Source: Planctomycetia bacterium
Lineage (GTDB): Bacteria; Planctomycetota; Phycisphaerae; Phycisphaerales; SM1A02
DNA: 44,404 nt
Direction: 5' to 3'
Assembly: GCA_005787685.1 (NCBI GenBank)
Contig: SYAC01000055.1
Coordinates: 1 to 44,404 of the forward strand
Part shown: positions 1-8,500 of the stretch, in pieces
Numbering within the stretch: the first letter of the stretch is position 1
Layout: each line of letters begins with the position of its first letter
Position numbers and translations under genes: made by a program
The notes under the pieces: generated by a model
The model's input: only the letters and a program-made list of their open reading frames with translations
The model's database searches: none
Told to the model about the DNA's origin: nothing

Positions 1-570
1 ACGCTGAACATTCACGGCGCCAATGGCTACACGCTCAAAGCGTCGCAACCCGTGACGCTTGTCAATGGCGCTGGAACCATCACGCTCACCGATCTCGCGG
101 TCGATATCTACGACTGCGTTGCCATTGAAGAGAAAGCTCGTTCACTTCGACGCGTTGCCACCGTGATTGACGGTGGCTTGGTCTGGAGTTCAACGGCCAC
201 ACTGGTCGCTGGTGATTTGATCAATGACGAAGTTGTCGATGTTCTCGACTGGGGTGCCTACATCGTGGGCAATCCAAACGCGGACTTGGACGGCAACAGC
301 ATGATCAATGTGAATGATGGCAACATCATCATTGGCAACTTTGGACAGCGGGGCGATACCGGTTGCGGTACTTCGTTCATGAGTCCGCCAGAGCCGCTCA
401 GCGGCATCTCTGTTGCTGAACTTGTTGATCGCGGTCTGAATGATTTAGTCAGCGCCGACTTGAACAACGACGGCTGGCTTGATATGGAAGATGTTCACAT
501 GAGTACCCACGGTGCTCGTTTGAACAGAGATGGTTGGGTTGATGTTGAGGTAAGCCGTAGCGCCAACTAA
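1..570 (+). CDS. Secreted dockerin-like protein, C-terminal fragment
   Basis: The reading frame is open from the first base of the window, so this is the last 189 residues of a longer protein. A GTG at 52 lies inside the frame and is not a convincing start. Three Asp/Asn-rich calcium-loop-like segments follow one another: GDLINDEVVDVLD (about residues 71-83 of the fragment), ADLDGNSMINVND (about 94-106) and ADLNNDGWLDMED (about 152-164). Such spaced D-x-[DN]-x-[DN] loops are typical of type I dockerin-like modules, which in planctomycetes often end large secreted or cell-surface proteins. The catalytic or adhesive part would lie upstream of the window. A strong terminator follows 26 bases after the stop. 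Function beyond calcium binding and surface location cannot be inferred. Confidence 0.75.
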   Translation, partial: TLNIHGANGYTLKASQPVTLVNGAGTITLTDLAVDIYDCVAIEEKARSLRRVATVIDGGLVWSSTATLVAGDLINDEVVDVLDWGAYIVGNPNADLDGNSMINVNDGNIIIGNFGQRGDTGCGTSFMSPPEPLSGISVAELVDRGLNDLVSADLNNDGWLDMEDVHMSTHGARLNRDGWVDVEVSRSAN

Positions 571-595
571 CAAAGTAAGTTGTTTTGATTGAAAC

Positions 596-638
596 GAAGG
601 CGGTCCCCAATTCATTTTGGTGACCGCCTTCTTTCTTT
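596..638 (+). terminator. Rho-independent terminator after the dockerin-like gene
   Basis: A perfect 10-bp stem (GAAGGCGGTC at 596-605 pairing with GACCGCCTTC at 622-631) is followed by TTTCTTTT. The loop can extend the stem with CCAA/TTGG. It lies 26 bases past the stop of the first gene and separates it from the convergent GlmL-type gene. Confidence 0.85.
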
Positions 639-717
639 TCAAGCACGCTCTAGTCGCACGCTAGTTCAATGCATCGACTGCCCGTTGGCCCTACAAATCA
701 CTTGCAAACGCGATATT

Positions 718-2661
718 TTATGCATACACGCGCAAAGCTTTGATCCATTTGTGTAAGCACGCGCGACGCTCATCCAGATCAGTTGGCAGCGCAAGCGGCC
801 TTCCACGCGCGTCAAAGATTACGCCAAGCGGACCGCCGCGAACTGTGCGCGTGACAGGCTTACCTGGACCCGCTCCAAAGTCAAATCCGCGTTCGGGGCG
901 CACTTCTATCTGCGCCTGAGCGCCTGGCGAAAGCGCGACTTGCGCAATGTCGCCGAACAGAAGCGCTCCGCTGGCGTCGGCGTCTTGTGTTTGAGTGCCC
1001 GCGGAATTGTCGAGCGTGTCTGTTCCAGTATGCGCGCTGGCGGAGTTGTGCGCGGCATTGGGGGCGACTGTCCCCTGCTGCGCATCGCCAGCTTTGGTGA
1101 TCTTCATGGACCAGGTAAAGCACGGTTTAGAAACTTTGCCTTGACCCTTGGCGCTGACCGCGCTGCCTAGCACGATCAAACAATCTTTCTCCACAACTTC
1201 AAGCGCGGCCTGCGCATGAACGCTGGCAAACACGCCCAAGTGCGGCATCATAAAGATGCTGTCCTTGGCCAACTCGGTAAAGCCTTCGGGCTCGAAACTG
1301 TCCAGCAACATCATTGCGGTTTGCTCTAAACGCGGAGCGTGACTGAGCACGCCGCCAGAAGCCACAAGTAAATCCATGCGCATGCGGTCAACCAAGCTGG
1401 CGCCCGCGTCTTGCTGAGAAAAGACATCGCCTACGGTGCGCTGCTGTTGCACGCCTTTGAGATTTGTGGCAAACGAGCGATGCTGCATAAATGCAAGTCG
1501 CAGGGCCTCGCGCGCCACGGCTTGCTCAAAGATGAGCGCCTCCAGTGTTTGCGGAATGGTGGTTGGCCGCACCATTTTATTTTTCACACGATTGCGAAGC
1601 TCGCGCTCGTCCATGTCCACATGCACCCAGCGCAGAACATTTTTCATGCCGGCCTCCGCGCATACATTTGAAATGGAATAGCTCATTCCTAAATTGGCGC
1701 TGACCGTGCGATTGAACACGCCGTCGTACACGCTGAACACATCCGTGGTTGCGCCACCAATATCCACACACACCGCGTTCATGCCGCGGCGCTTGGCAAT
1801 GTCCTGCAAAATATCGCCCACCGCGCCAGGCGTTGGCATGATGGGCGCGTCAGACCATGTGATCAGTCGGTCGTAGCCGGGCGCGTGCGCCATGACATGC
1901 TCCAAAAATACATCGTGAATTTTCTCGCGCGCGGGACCAAGATTTTCGCGCTCCAATGTTGGGCGCAAATTCTCCACCACGGACAAGTCAAAACCCGGAG
2001 AGCCAAATACTTTGCGAATGGCGGCCACGGCTTCGCGATTTCCAGCATAAATCAGCGGCAATTTATACTCGCCGCCAAAACGCGGACGCGGCTTGGCGGG
2101 CGCGATCAGTTCCGCAATTTCAACAACTTTGCGCTGGTCGCCGCCGTCGGTACCGCCAGAAATCAACACCATGTCGGGGCGCAGTTCGCGAATGCGCTGA
2201 ATTTGCTCGTGCGGCTTACGCCGATCATTGCCAGCGATGGTGTCCATGACAATCGCGCCCGCGCCCAACGCCGCGCGCTTGGCGCTTTCGGCGGTCATTT
2301 CCTTGACCACGCCTGCCACCATCATTTGCAAGCCGCCGCCCGCGCTGGATGTGCTGACATACGCGTCGCAACCCACTGCATCAGCACGCGAAGTGCGTCG
2401 AATTATATTTCCATTGTCGTCAATGAGGCGGCGGCCAGAAAGTTCCTGCAATTCCATCACGGCGTTAGTCACGCCCATGGTCACATCAGCCAGTGGTTCT
2501 TCCACGGTGGTGGGCGCCTCGCCACGAAAAGTTTGGCGCCAGTGACCGTCTTTTTTCTCCAACATAATGGCTTTGGTAGTAGTGCTGCCGCAATCGGTGG
2601 CGACAACGATTTCAAGCGTGTCTTTATTCGAACTACCATTACTTTTGGGGGCGTCACTCAT
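718..2661 (-). CDS. GlmL/MutL-family ATPase (glutamate mutase L type)
   Basis: A 647-residue protein of the ASKHA (sugar kinase/Hsc70/actin) fold. The phosphate-1 motif VATDCGSTTTKA lies near residue 22, the phosphate-2 motif CVDIGGATTDVFS about residues 297-309, and an adenosine-type motif VASGGVLSHAP about residue 436. The overall layout matches the GlmL/MutL family (Pfam MutL), whose gene usually sits beside adenosylcobalamin-dependent carbon-skeleton mutases and is thought to act in repair or maturation. Clostridial members are shorter; this one has an Ala/Thr/Asp-rich insert (about 545-580) and a C-terminal beta-rich extension ending in a conserved-looking HKWIKALRVYA. No mutase subunit lies in the window. 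The gene is convergent with the dockerin-like gene, and the unknown gene at 2783-3193 lies upstream in the same direction. Confidence 0.8.
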   Translation of the reverse strand: MSDAPKSNGSSNKDTLEIVVATDCGSTTTKAIMLEKKDGHWRQTFRGEAPTTVEEPLADVTMGVTNAVMELQELSGRRLIDDNGNIIRRTSRADAVGCDAYVSTSSAGGGLQMMVAGVVKEMTAESAKRAALGAGAIVMDTIAGNDRRKPHEQIQRIRELRPDMVLISGGTDGGDQRKVVEIAELIAPAKPRPRFGGEYKLPLIYAGNREAVAAIRKVFGSPGFDLSVVENLRPTLERENLGPAREKIHDVFLEHVMAHAPGYDRLITWSDAPIMPTPGAVGDILQDIAKRRGMNAVCVDIGGATTDVFSVYDGVFNRTVSANLGMSYSISNVCAEAGMKNVLRWVHVDMDERELRNRVKNKMVRPTTIPQTLEALIFEQAVAREALRLAFMQHRSFATNLKGVQQQRTVGDVFSQQDAGASLVDRMRMDLLVASGGVLSHAPRLEQTAMMLLDSFEPEGFTELAKDSIFMMPHLGVFASVHAQAALEVVEKDCLIVLGSAVSAKGQGKVSKPCFTWSMKITKAGDAQQGTVAPNAAHNSASAHTGTDTLDNSAGTQTQDADASGALLFGDIAQVALSPGAQAQIEVRPERGFDFGAGPGKPVTRTVRGGPLGVIFDARGRPLALPTDLDERRACLHKWIKALRVYA

Positions 2662-2716
2662 GTTGAAGGACCAACTCTACACGCGGCGCGAGGAAATTTG
2701 CGGTCCACGCTTCCAT

Positions 2717-2756
2717 GGCTTGGGTTGGCTTGGGCGGGTTGGGTTGGCTTGGGTTG
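2717..2756 (+). repeat. G-rich TTGGG/TTGGC repeat with G-quadruplex pattern
   Basis: In the gap between two minus-strand genes, the unit TGGGTTGGCTTGGG occurs twice. The plus strand holds GGG-N7-GGG-N1-GGG-N2-GGG (2722-2743) and another GGG at 2751, which fits the standard G-quadruplex pattern. A short dyad (CTTGGG...CCCAAG) closes the region. The C-rich strand is the one present in the mRNA, so any quadruplex would form in the template DNA strand. Confidence 0.6.
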
Positions 2757-2782
2757 CAAGCCCAAGTACAAATATAAATCGT

Positions 2783-3193
2783 TCACGCCGAGGCATGCGG
2801 CGATGGCGGGTTGGTATTTTTAGCGGCGCGAAACTTTTCTTCACGCTGCGTTTCCAATTCATCCATGCGCTGCAACATCCACACAATTGCGCCGCGTTTA
2901 TCCAAATAATCTGCCACTTCTTTCCACGCATTTTGGTCAAGAACAATGCCCGCGAATGGGGTGAGCGCTTGCATGCCTTGACCAGTCAGCACGCCAAGAG
3001 GTCGCCAACTTTCTAGAAAGAGTGCAGCCGGCTGAGCCATGCCACGCTCCACAACCTTGCACAACAACTTTTCTACCACCACGCGCTGCGTGTCGGTTGG
3101 TTCAGCGGGTCCAGGCGCATCCACGGCAAATGCGTGGCGAATTTTTTCACGCCAAGAATGCGCTGCCTTGTTGCTGGACTGGTCGCTCATCAT
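2783..3193 (-). CDS. Conserved-looking small protein of unknown function
   Basis: A 136-residue soluble, mostly helical protein with no signal peptide and no membrane segment. The central part (VVEKLLCKVVERGMAQPAALFLESWRPL, split here by its own helices) is followed by a second helical block (NAWKEVADYLDKRGAIVWMLQRMDELE) with coiled-coil character and a charged tail. Tandem start codons (TTG-ATG-ATG) leave the exact start uncertain by a few residues; I chose the first ATG at 3193. It lies upstream of the GlmL-type gene in the same direction, 121 bases apart, so the two could be co-transcribed. I do not recognise a named family. Confidence 0.6.
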   Translation of the reverse strand: MMSDQSSNKAAHSWREKIRHAFAVDAPGPAEPTDTQRVVVEKLLCKVVERGMAQPAALFLESWRPLGVLTGQGMQALTPFAGIVLDQNAWKEVADYLDKRGAIVWMLQRMDELETQREEKFRAAKNTNPPSPHASA

Positions 3194-3263
3194 CAAACTG
3201 TATCCGCCCAGGCTATCTCGAGCGAACTTGTGCGAATTATTACGATGTTTGGCATACCTGTCG

Positions 3264-3737
3264 TCACTGGGCAGGATTCGAATTGATAGGAACAGCCTTG
3301 CAGAGCCGCAATGCTTCCTTTATGCATCGCTTGCGATACGAAACACTTGTGCCACAACCAAGTGGAACTTGCATGCGCCCCAGCCCCCACCCCAGCCCCC
3401 ACCTTCGGCGGGCGCCGCCTTGAATGAGCAACAACGCGTCTTCTCCATCCTTGCAAATGTGGATTGAATTCCATGGCATGACGCGCACGCGCAGTGGTTC
3501 TCGCAGAATAATTTGGCCAACTTCTAGAACAACATCCGTAGGCAAAAAGAAGCGAATTAAAGCCAAAAAAAGACCAATTATGCATAGCGCGCCCCACATC
3601 CAATCGTCCGTGGCAAGCAATACGGACCAAGCCAAAAGCAGTACGAATGCGCACGCCAACAATCCCGCCATGGGCCGATCAAGCGCGGGCCAACAGCGCC
3701 ACTGTTGCGGAATAATTTCTTGTAATGACTCAGTCAT
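3264..3737 (-). CDS. Small membrane protein of unknown function
   Basis: A 157-residue protein. Two hydrophobic segments (about residues 24-43 and 47-63) form a helical hairpin, followed by a beta-rich cytoplasmic-type domain (DVVLEVGQIILREPLRVRVMPWNSIHIC) that resembles the pattern of bacterial PH-like or DUF membrane proteins. A Gly/Trp-rich stretch near residue 115 interrupts it. I prefer the ATG at 3737 (MTESLQEII) over the TTG seven codons upstream. It is the first gene of a minus-strand set that continues with 2783-3193 and the GlmL-type gene. No catalytic motif was seen. Confidence 0.55.
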   Translation of the reverse strand: MTESLQEIIPQQWRCWPALDRPMAGLLACAFVLLLAWSVLLATDDWMWGALCIIGLFLALIRFFLPTDVVLEVGQIILREPLRVRVMPWNSIHICKDGEDALLLIQGGARRRWGLGWGLGRMQVPLGCGTSVSYRKRCIKEALRLCKAVPINSNPAQ

Positions 3738-3983
3738 TTGTATGGTTTCGCCCAACAATTTGCTGGAACACCGAATGCCATCTGTCTTTTGGGCGCCGTA
3801 GATGCATGCCTAATTAAGAATGGTATGTCGGAAATTATTAATTTTAGAAATTCATCGCAAATAAATTATAAAAGTTGGGATATTGTGAGATAAAAATAAA
3901 AAATAAAAATAAATTGTAAAAAATCCAACATTTCCCGCAGAAATTGCTTTCATTCAACGGCTACCTGTATTTACGATGGCTTC
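3738..3983. promoter_or_regulatory. AT-rich divergent intergenic region
   Basis: This 246-base gap separates divergent genes. Positions about 3835-3930 are strongly AT-rich, including a near-direct repeat of AAATAAAAATAAA. It probably carries the promoters of both flanking genes, but no convincing -35/-10 pair could be fixed. No coding sequence was seen. Confidence 0.4.
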
Positions 3984-5594
3984 ATGCATAAGCGATTCCA
4001 ACAGACATTGAAACTCTGTGTTATTGCGACGCTTGCTGGTTGCCAAAGCGCGTGGAAGACCACCTTGCTCATGCCACCGCCACCGGACGCCATCGCTGTA
4101 AGCAATGACCGAATTCAAACCGCGCTTATGAAATCAGGAAACAATGCATGGCAAATTGAGCGTTTTTTAAACGAGGCGGCGGACAGCAGCGATGATGAGA
4201 AATTGGCGGCCGCACGCTGGCTTGTGGCCAACATGCCAGGTCAAGGATTCGCGCGCTACGAACTTGTGACCAAGGACAAGAAGGCAATTCCATTTGATGC
4301 GATCGCATGCGGAACATTGGCGCAAGCGCAGGCCGTGCTTGAAACGCTTGAAAAGGAACACGGCGAACTTGATTTCAAAGTGACGCAATTCATCGATGAT
4401 CTCAGCGTGGCTCAAGCGGAATTTTTGACCGCCAATCTTGATCAAAGTATAAAAGCGTGGCGCACAAATCCTTGGTGTAAAGACATGTCGTTCCAAACGT
4501 ATTGCGAGCGCGTACTTCCATATCGCGCCACCAATGAACCGCTTTCCGTCTGGCGTCAGGATGTACTGCTACGCCTGGCTCCTCTGCGTGAACATTGGAT
4601 AAGCGAAAATTTGCCCGCACAAACAGTTGGACAAAGTGCCATGGCGGCCGCGACGGCATGGGTTGCGTTTAAAGATATTTATTACATGCACCCTCAGGAT
4701 CAAAGTTGGGATGAACTATGTATAAGCAAGGCTGGTCGTTGCGAGGACATCAGCAATGTCACCACATACGCGCTACATGCGGCGGGCGTTGCGGCGGCAA
4801 GCGATTATGTTCCTGCCTGGGCTGATCGCGACAACAATCACACATGGGATGTGCTGCTTGATGGCAATGGAAGAGGTTCGGCTGGACTTTTCAATCGCAC
4901 GCTCAAGGTCTATCGCAAGAATTTTTCGCCGCAACTTGACTCGCTTGGAAGCGCGCGCGCCATGAGCGAACCAGCTGCGCCAGGCTGGCTTCGTGGCGAC
5001 ACCTATTCGGATGTGACGGACCAATATGGCGACACGGTTGAACTTGACCGCACGCTTGAAGCCGCGCCCACAGGCCATCGCTTTGCATATTTGTGCGTGT
5101 TCAATGGTGGTGATTGGACGCCGCTTGCGTGGAGCCTAGTGGATGTGCAAGGCAACGCGCACTTCGCCAAATTGCGCTCCAATGTGTTGGCATTGCCGGC
5201 ATATTTTGTGGATGGCAAAGTGAAGCCTGCTGGCCCGCCTGTTCTCGTGCGCGAGAATAGGGCACATTCTTGGCTAGATGGAACGGCCACGATCGAGCCT
5301 GTCGAAAAAAATGAAATTGAAATTGAAATTGCCGCTGTGCGGCCTGACACCCCAGATCATGACACCCTGATCATGCGACCACGGTTGGCAGTGCAGGCGG
5401 GCGCGCAATACACGCTGCATTCTTGGACCAATGGGGCGTGGAAAGAAGTTGGCAAAGCCGCCGCACCAGAAGATGGCAGCGCAGTTGCGTTTGCGCATGT
5501 TCCGGCAAATCATTTACTGTGGCTGACCACGCCCGAAGGCAAAAAACTTGAGCGTCCGTTCACAATAGAAAATGGCAAGCAAGTCTTTTGGTAA
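3984..5594 (+). CDS. Transglutaminase-like lipoprotein
   Basis: A 536-residue predicted lipoprotein. The N-terminus has a short basic start, a hydrophobic core and a lipobox LAGC with Cys20. The middle contains a transglutaminase-like core: a Cys in KAGRCEDIS (about residue 253), a His in NNHTWDV (about 286) and an Asp six residues on (VLLDGNG). That is the Cys-His-Asp order of the family, with the typical substitution-tolerant spacing. The C-terminal ~200 residues look like beta-sandwich modules (LYRK...DVTDQYGD, then YTLHSWTNGAW). The role is probably protein or peptide processing or cross-linking at the cell envelope. The gene stands alone, divergent from 3264-3737 and convergent with the cupredoxin gene. 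The catalytic residues were assigned by eye, so activity is an inference. Confidence 0.75.
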   Translation: MHKRFQQTLKLCVIATLAGCQSAWKTTLLMPPPPDAIAVSNDRIQTALMKSGNNAWQIERFLNEAADSSDDEKLAAARWLVANMPGQGFARYELVTKDKKAIPFDAIACGTLAQAQAVLETLEKEHGELDFKVTQFIDDLSVAQAEFLTANLDQSIKAWRTNPWCKDMSFQTYCERVLPYRATNEPLSVWRQDVLLRLAPLREHWISENLPAQTVGQSAMAAATAWVAFKDIYYMHPQDQSWDELCISKAGRCEDISNVTTYALHAAGVAAASDYVPAWADRDNNHTWDVLLDGNGRGSAGLFNRTLKVYRKNFSPQLDSLGSARAMSEPAAPGWLRGDTYSDVTDQYGDTVELDRTLEAAPTGHRFAYLCVFNGGDWTPLAWSLVDVQGNAHFAKLRSNVLALPAYFVDGKVKPAGPPVLVRENRAHSWLDGTATIEPVEKNEIEIEIAAVRPDTPDHDTLIMRPRLAVQAGAQYTLHSWTNGAWKEVGKAAAPEDGSAVAFAHVPANHLLWLTTPEGKKLERPFTIENGKQVFW

Positions 5595-5684
5595 CGCATC
5601 ATTGTCACAGCATGCACTGGTGCGGGTAAGAATATGAAGGTAAATTTTTCAGCATGTGTGTGCTCACATATGCGCCCAAACTAA

Positions 5685-6545
5685 TCACTGCACTTTCAGT
5701 TTGCCATTCATCATGCGCCAATGACCCGGATACGTGCATATCAACGGATACGTTCCAGTTTTGGTGGGCGCAATAAACCACAACACTCCAGTGGTATTTG
5801 GCGCTGTCAAACCCATGATTTCAAGCACTTTTGACGAGTCGGGCACATAGTCGCGCTGCTTGCCAATCACGCCCTCGCTCATTCTGTCGGCGGCCACACC
5901 CATTTCACTCAGTGAGCCAGGACTGCACAGCAACATGTTGTGCAGCATGGAATCCGGATTGATCATTTCAATGGCAACAATGGCGCCGGGCGCCACCGTA
6001 AATTCCTTTGGGTCCCAGGCCATTTTACCTGGCACGGTTGTGGTCTTCAACATGATGGGTTTCCACGCGGCGGCGGCGGCTGGCCGCTCACTTTCTGAAA
6101 GCGAAAAAATGGCGCGAATGCAAGCGGCTTTCACAAAGCGATTGGGTGATTGACTTGGCGCGTCTTTGCCCGCATCGGGCGTGGAATCACTTGCCTTACT
6201 TACAAGTGTTGGCGCAAGCGCCTTCAGATCTGCGGCGGGTTGCGCCGCAAGAATGGTGGCAAGATCGTTACGCGCCAGACACGCATCACATGCTTCAATT
6301 TCCGCCAGTGTTGCCGCTGCAACAGTCGTAGAGGCGCTCTTGGCGATTGCAGTCAGCGCCGCCGTGCGAATATTTTGCGCAACGCCAGCGTCACGCAGCG
6401 AATTGATGGCGGGCGCGTCGGGCGCGGTGACGGCGGTTGGAGGAGTTTGCGAATGGTGCGCGGCATGAGAAGCGTTTTGCGCGCTGACATGTTGCGGCAC
6501 GCCTAAAAGCGCACAGACACTCCATGTACGGTAGATCAATTTCAT
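5685..6545 (-). CDS. Exported cupredoxin (plastocyanin/azurin-like)
   Basis: A 286-residue protein starting at ATG 6545 (MKLIYRTWSVCALLG), which gives a signal peptide; an upstream in-frame extension has none. The middle third is Ala-rich and helical, with a CDACL motif. The C-terminal ~120 residues form a cupredoxin: a His in SMLHNMLLC and the terminal block PLICTYPGHWRMMNGKL supply the His-Cys-His-Met ligands of a type 1 copper site. The expected role is periplasmic electron transfer, or a copper-site module of a larger secreted protein. It lies 129 bases downstream of the choice-of-anchor-I-like gene on the same strand, so the pair is probably co-transcribed. Confidence 0.8.
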   Translation of the reverse strand: MKLIYRTWSVCALLGVPQHVSAQNASHAAHHSQTPPTAVTAPDAPAINSLRDAGVAQNIRTAALTAIAKSASTTVAAATLAEIEACDACLARNDLATILAAQPAADLKALAPTLVSKASDSTPDAGKDAPSQSPNRFVKAACIRAIFSLSESERPAAAAAWKPIMLKTTTVPGKMAWDPKEFTVAPGAIVAIEMINPDSMLHNMLLCSPGSLSEMGVAADRMSEGVIGKQRDYVPDSSKVLEIMGLTAPNTTGVLWFIAPTKTGTYPLICTYPGHWRMMNGKLKVQ

Positions 6546-6674
6546 GCTTCCACAATAGCGCAGGCAGCGCTTCTGTGTGACATCTGCAAGTTGTGAACTG
6601 CAACCCATGTTCCGATCGCATTGAAAAATGCGGAGCTTGAAATACGCCAAGAGTCGTAGGAAATTCCCAAACAA

Positions 6675-8381
6675 TTACGGCGCGCGCGTGACTTCTATTT
6701 CATAGATTGTCACATTGCCGCTGACTTCGTTGCACACCACAAGAAGTGGCCTGCCATTTGGACTTTGCTCTGGCGCAATAAACAAAATACCCTCGGGAGC
6801 AATGTCGCCAGCCAGGTGTGCATGATCGGGCTTGCGGTCCTTGTTCAAGTCAATGTCCAAGTCCACCGTTGGATCACGCGGATTGTCATAGCTCAGAAAC
6901 TTTGGATGCGAGGGATCTGAAATATTCCACGACATGATTCCACCAGCGCGCTCGAGCAGGCAAAACAAAATAGAAACACCGTTGAGCGAGGCCACTAAAA
7001 CTGCCTCAGGCTCAGGACCTTTGGCACAACTACGCACATCGCGGCTAGGACTAATTGAACTGTCCATATTGAAAGCTTTGGGCATGCTCTGATCAATCAT
7101 GCGCTCAATTTCGGAGCCGCTGTCCCATGTTTGCGCAATCGAGCCATCCGCCGCAACTTTCCAAATACTGACTGAGCGCCCGCCAAAACAAAATACGCGG
7201 TCAAAGTCTCCGTCACCGTCATCGTCACCACGCAACGTGCTTACTTTCAAGCGTCCCATGTTTCCTGGCTTGGCTAGGTCAGGCACACGCATTGTGTTGT
7301 CCGCGCCCAATTGCTTGGCGAAAGATTGCTCATCAATGGCGGGCGCTTTACCCTGCGCGTTCTTCAGCTTTTCATAGCGCTCTGCCTCAGTAAAGTCGTC
7401 GCGCTTGCGGTCCTCGCCTTCATTGGCAGTGACCAAGTAACGCGCGCCATTGACTTCAAAACAAGCCACACCATCTGGTTGATACAAACCAAACACCGGC
7501 AGATTGTGAATGCGATTCGCGCCATCTTTATCGCTCGCGTCAAGTCCAAAACCAGACTTCATAAAGTCTTTGAAGCCCAGCGGCTCAATACGCTCCACGC
7601 GCTCTTGCCCCGGTGAAAGATCGATCACAGCGATGGCGTTATTTTCTTGCAGAGAGATATAGGCCTTGGTGTCGTCGCTTGAAATGGCTATGTATTCAGG
7701 CTCAATTTCGTTTTCAAAGCCCGCATGTGGCGTGACCATGTGCATTCCACGCAGCATCAAATCCGCCTTCTGATTTTCAAACGAATCAAAGCCGCACTGA
7801 CGCACAACTGGTTTGTCGGCGCCGCCAGAAATATCTACAACACTGATCGAACCCGGCGGGTCCGAGCGCCCATCCATGGGTGCCTCGCCTTCATTGGCGA
7901 CAAGTAGGCGCTTGCCATCGAGCGTAAATTTGACCATATCGGGATGAAAACCAACCTGCACCTTGGAAATTTGATTGCCTTCAAGATCAAAGAAGCCCAC
8001 GCTGCCACGCATATCTTCGCTCATGGGCTGGCTGGCTATCGCAATCACATTGCCGCTGATCGCCACGCTGTTCACACCGTACTGCCGAATAATTTTAAAT
8101 TGCACGGGCTTGGTTAGATCGGCGATGCTGACGCCTTCAAGACCCTCGGCGTTGTTGGTGAACCACAATCTTTTATTCAATGGGTCGTAGGCTGAAATCT
8201 CCGCGCCTGACATGTCCCACCAGGCCGTTTGATAACGGCTGATCACCTGCAACTTCAGCGAACAGTCCGGCGTAGCGAACACGGAAACATTGGTTGATCG
8301 CGGGGCTGGCACAATCTGGGTCGCCACTGTTTGTGCCGCCAACTGAGTGACGCAAAGCAATACAAGAATGGCGTAGATCAT
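6675..8381 (-). CDS. Exported choice-of-anchor-I-like beta-propeller protein
   Basis: A 568-residue protein starting at ATG 8381 (MIYAILVLLCVTQLAAQ), giving a signal peptide. The body has recurring beta-propeller style blades: RLWFTNNAEGLEGVSIADL, SVGFFDLEGNQISKV, RLLVANEGEAPMDG, KAYISLQENNAIAVIDL, RYLVTANEGEDRKRDDF, LLVVCNEVSGNVTIYEI. The repeated [LV]VANEGE and QENNAIAVID signatures are those of the choice-of-anchor-I family of secreted proteins, often annotated near phytase- or alkaline-phosphatase-like proteins. No metal or catalytic site was firmly identified. It shares a 119-base divergent promoter region with eboD and lies upstream of the cupredoxin gene. Confidence 0.75.
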   Translation of the reverse strand: MIYAILVLLCVTQLAAQTVATQIVPAPRSTNVSVFATPDCSLKLQVISRYQTAWWDMSGAEISAYDPLNKRLWFTNNAEGLEGVSIADLTKPVQFKIIRQYGVNSVAISGNVIAIASQPMSEDMRGSVGFFDLEGNQISKVQVGFHPDMVKFTLDGKRLLVANEGEAPMDGRSDPPGSISVVDISGGADKPVVRQCGFDSFENQKADLMLRGMHMVTPHAGFENEIEPEYIAISSDDTKAYISLQENNAIAVIDLSPGQERVERIEPLGFKDFMKSGFGLDASDKDGANRIHNLPVFGLYQPDGVACFEVNGARYLVTANEGEDRKRDDFTEAERYEKLKNAQGKAPAIDEQSFAKQLGADNTMRVPDLAKPGNMGRLKVSTLRGDDDGDGDFDRVFCFGGRSVSIWKVAADGSIAQTWDSGSEIERMIDQSMPKAFNMDSSISPSRDVRSCAKGPEPEAVLVASLNGVSILFCLLERAGGIMSWNISDPSHPKFLSYDNPRDPTVDLDIDLNKDRKPDHAHLAGDIAPEGILFIAPEQSPNGRPLLVVCNEVSGNVTIYEIEVTRAP

Positions 8382-8500
8382 GCGCCTATTGTGAGCAATT
8401 TTTAGCACTCTGTTTGCCGCGCGCGGCTCCTTTATAAAATCTTTATAAATCTTCGTTTGTAGGCAATTCCAAGCCAATTTTAGACCTACTCTTGATTACC
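8382..8500. promoter_or_regulatory. Divergent promoter region upstream of the ebo-like cluster
   Basis: This 119-base gap separates the minus-strand propeller gene from eboD. It contains a direct repeat of TTTATAAA (8431-8438 and 8442-8449), suitable as a -10 type element. No matching -35 could be fixed with confidence. It is the only sizeable gap ahead of the ebo-like run, so the main promoter of that cluster is probably here. Confidence 0.4.

Noticed and set aside
1885..2823. 312-residue plus-strand open frame opposite the GlmL-type gene
   Set aside because: Its translation has no family signature and lies entirely antisense to a gene with three clear ASKHA motifs; it is a by-product of the GC-biased codon positions.
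3835..3930. AT-rich stretch as a possible replication origin
   Set aside because: No DnaA-box cluster was seen and the flanking genes are not replication genes; a divergent promoter region is simpler.
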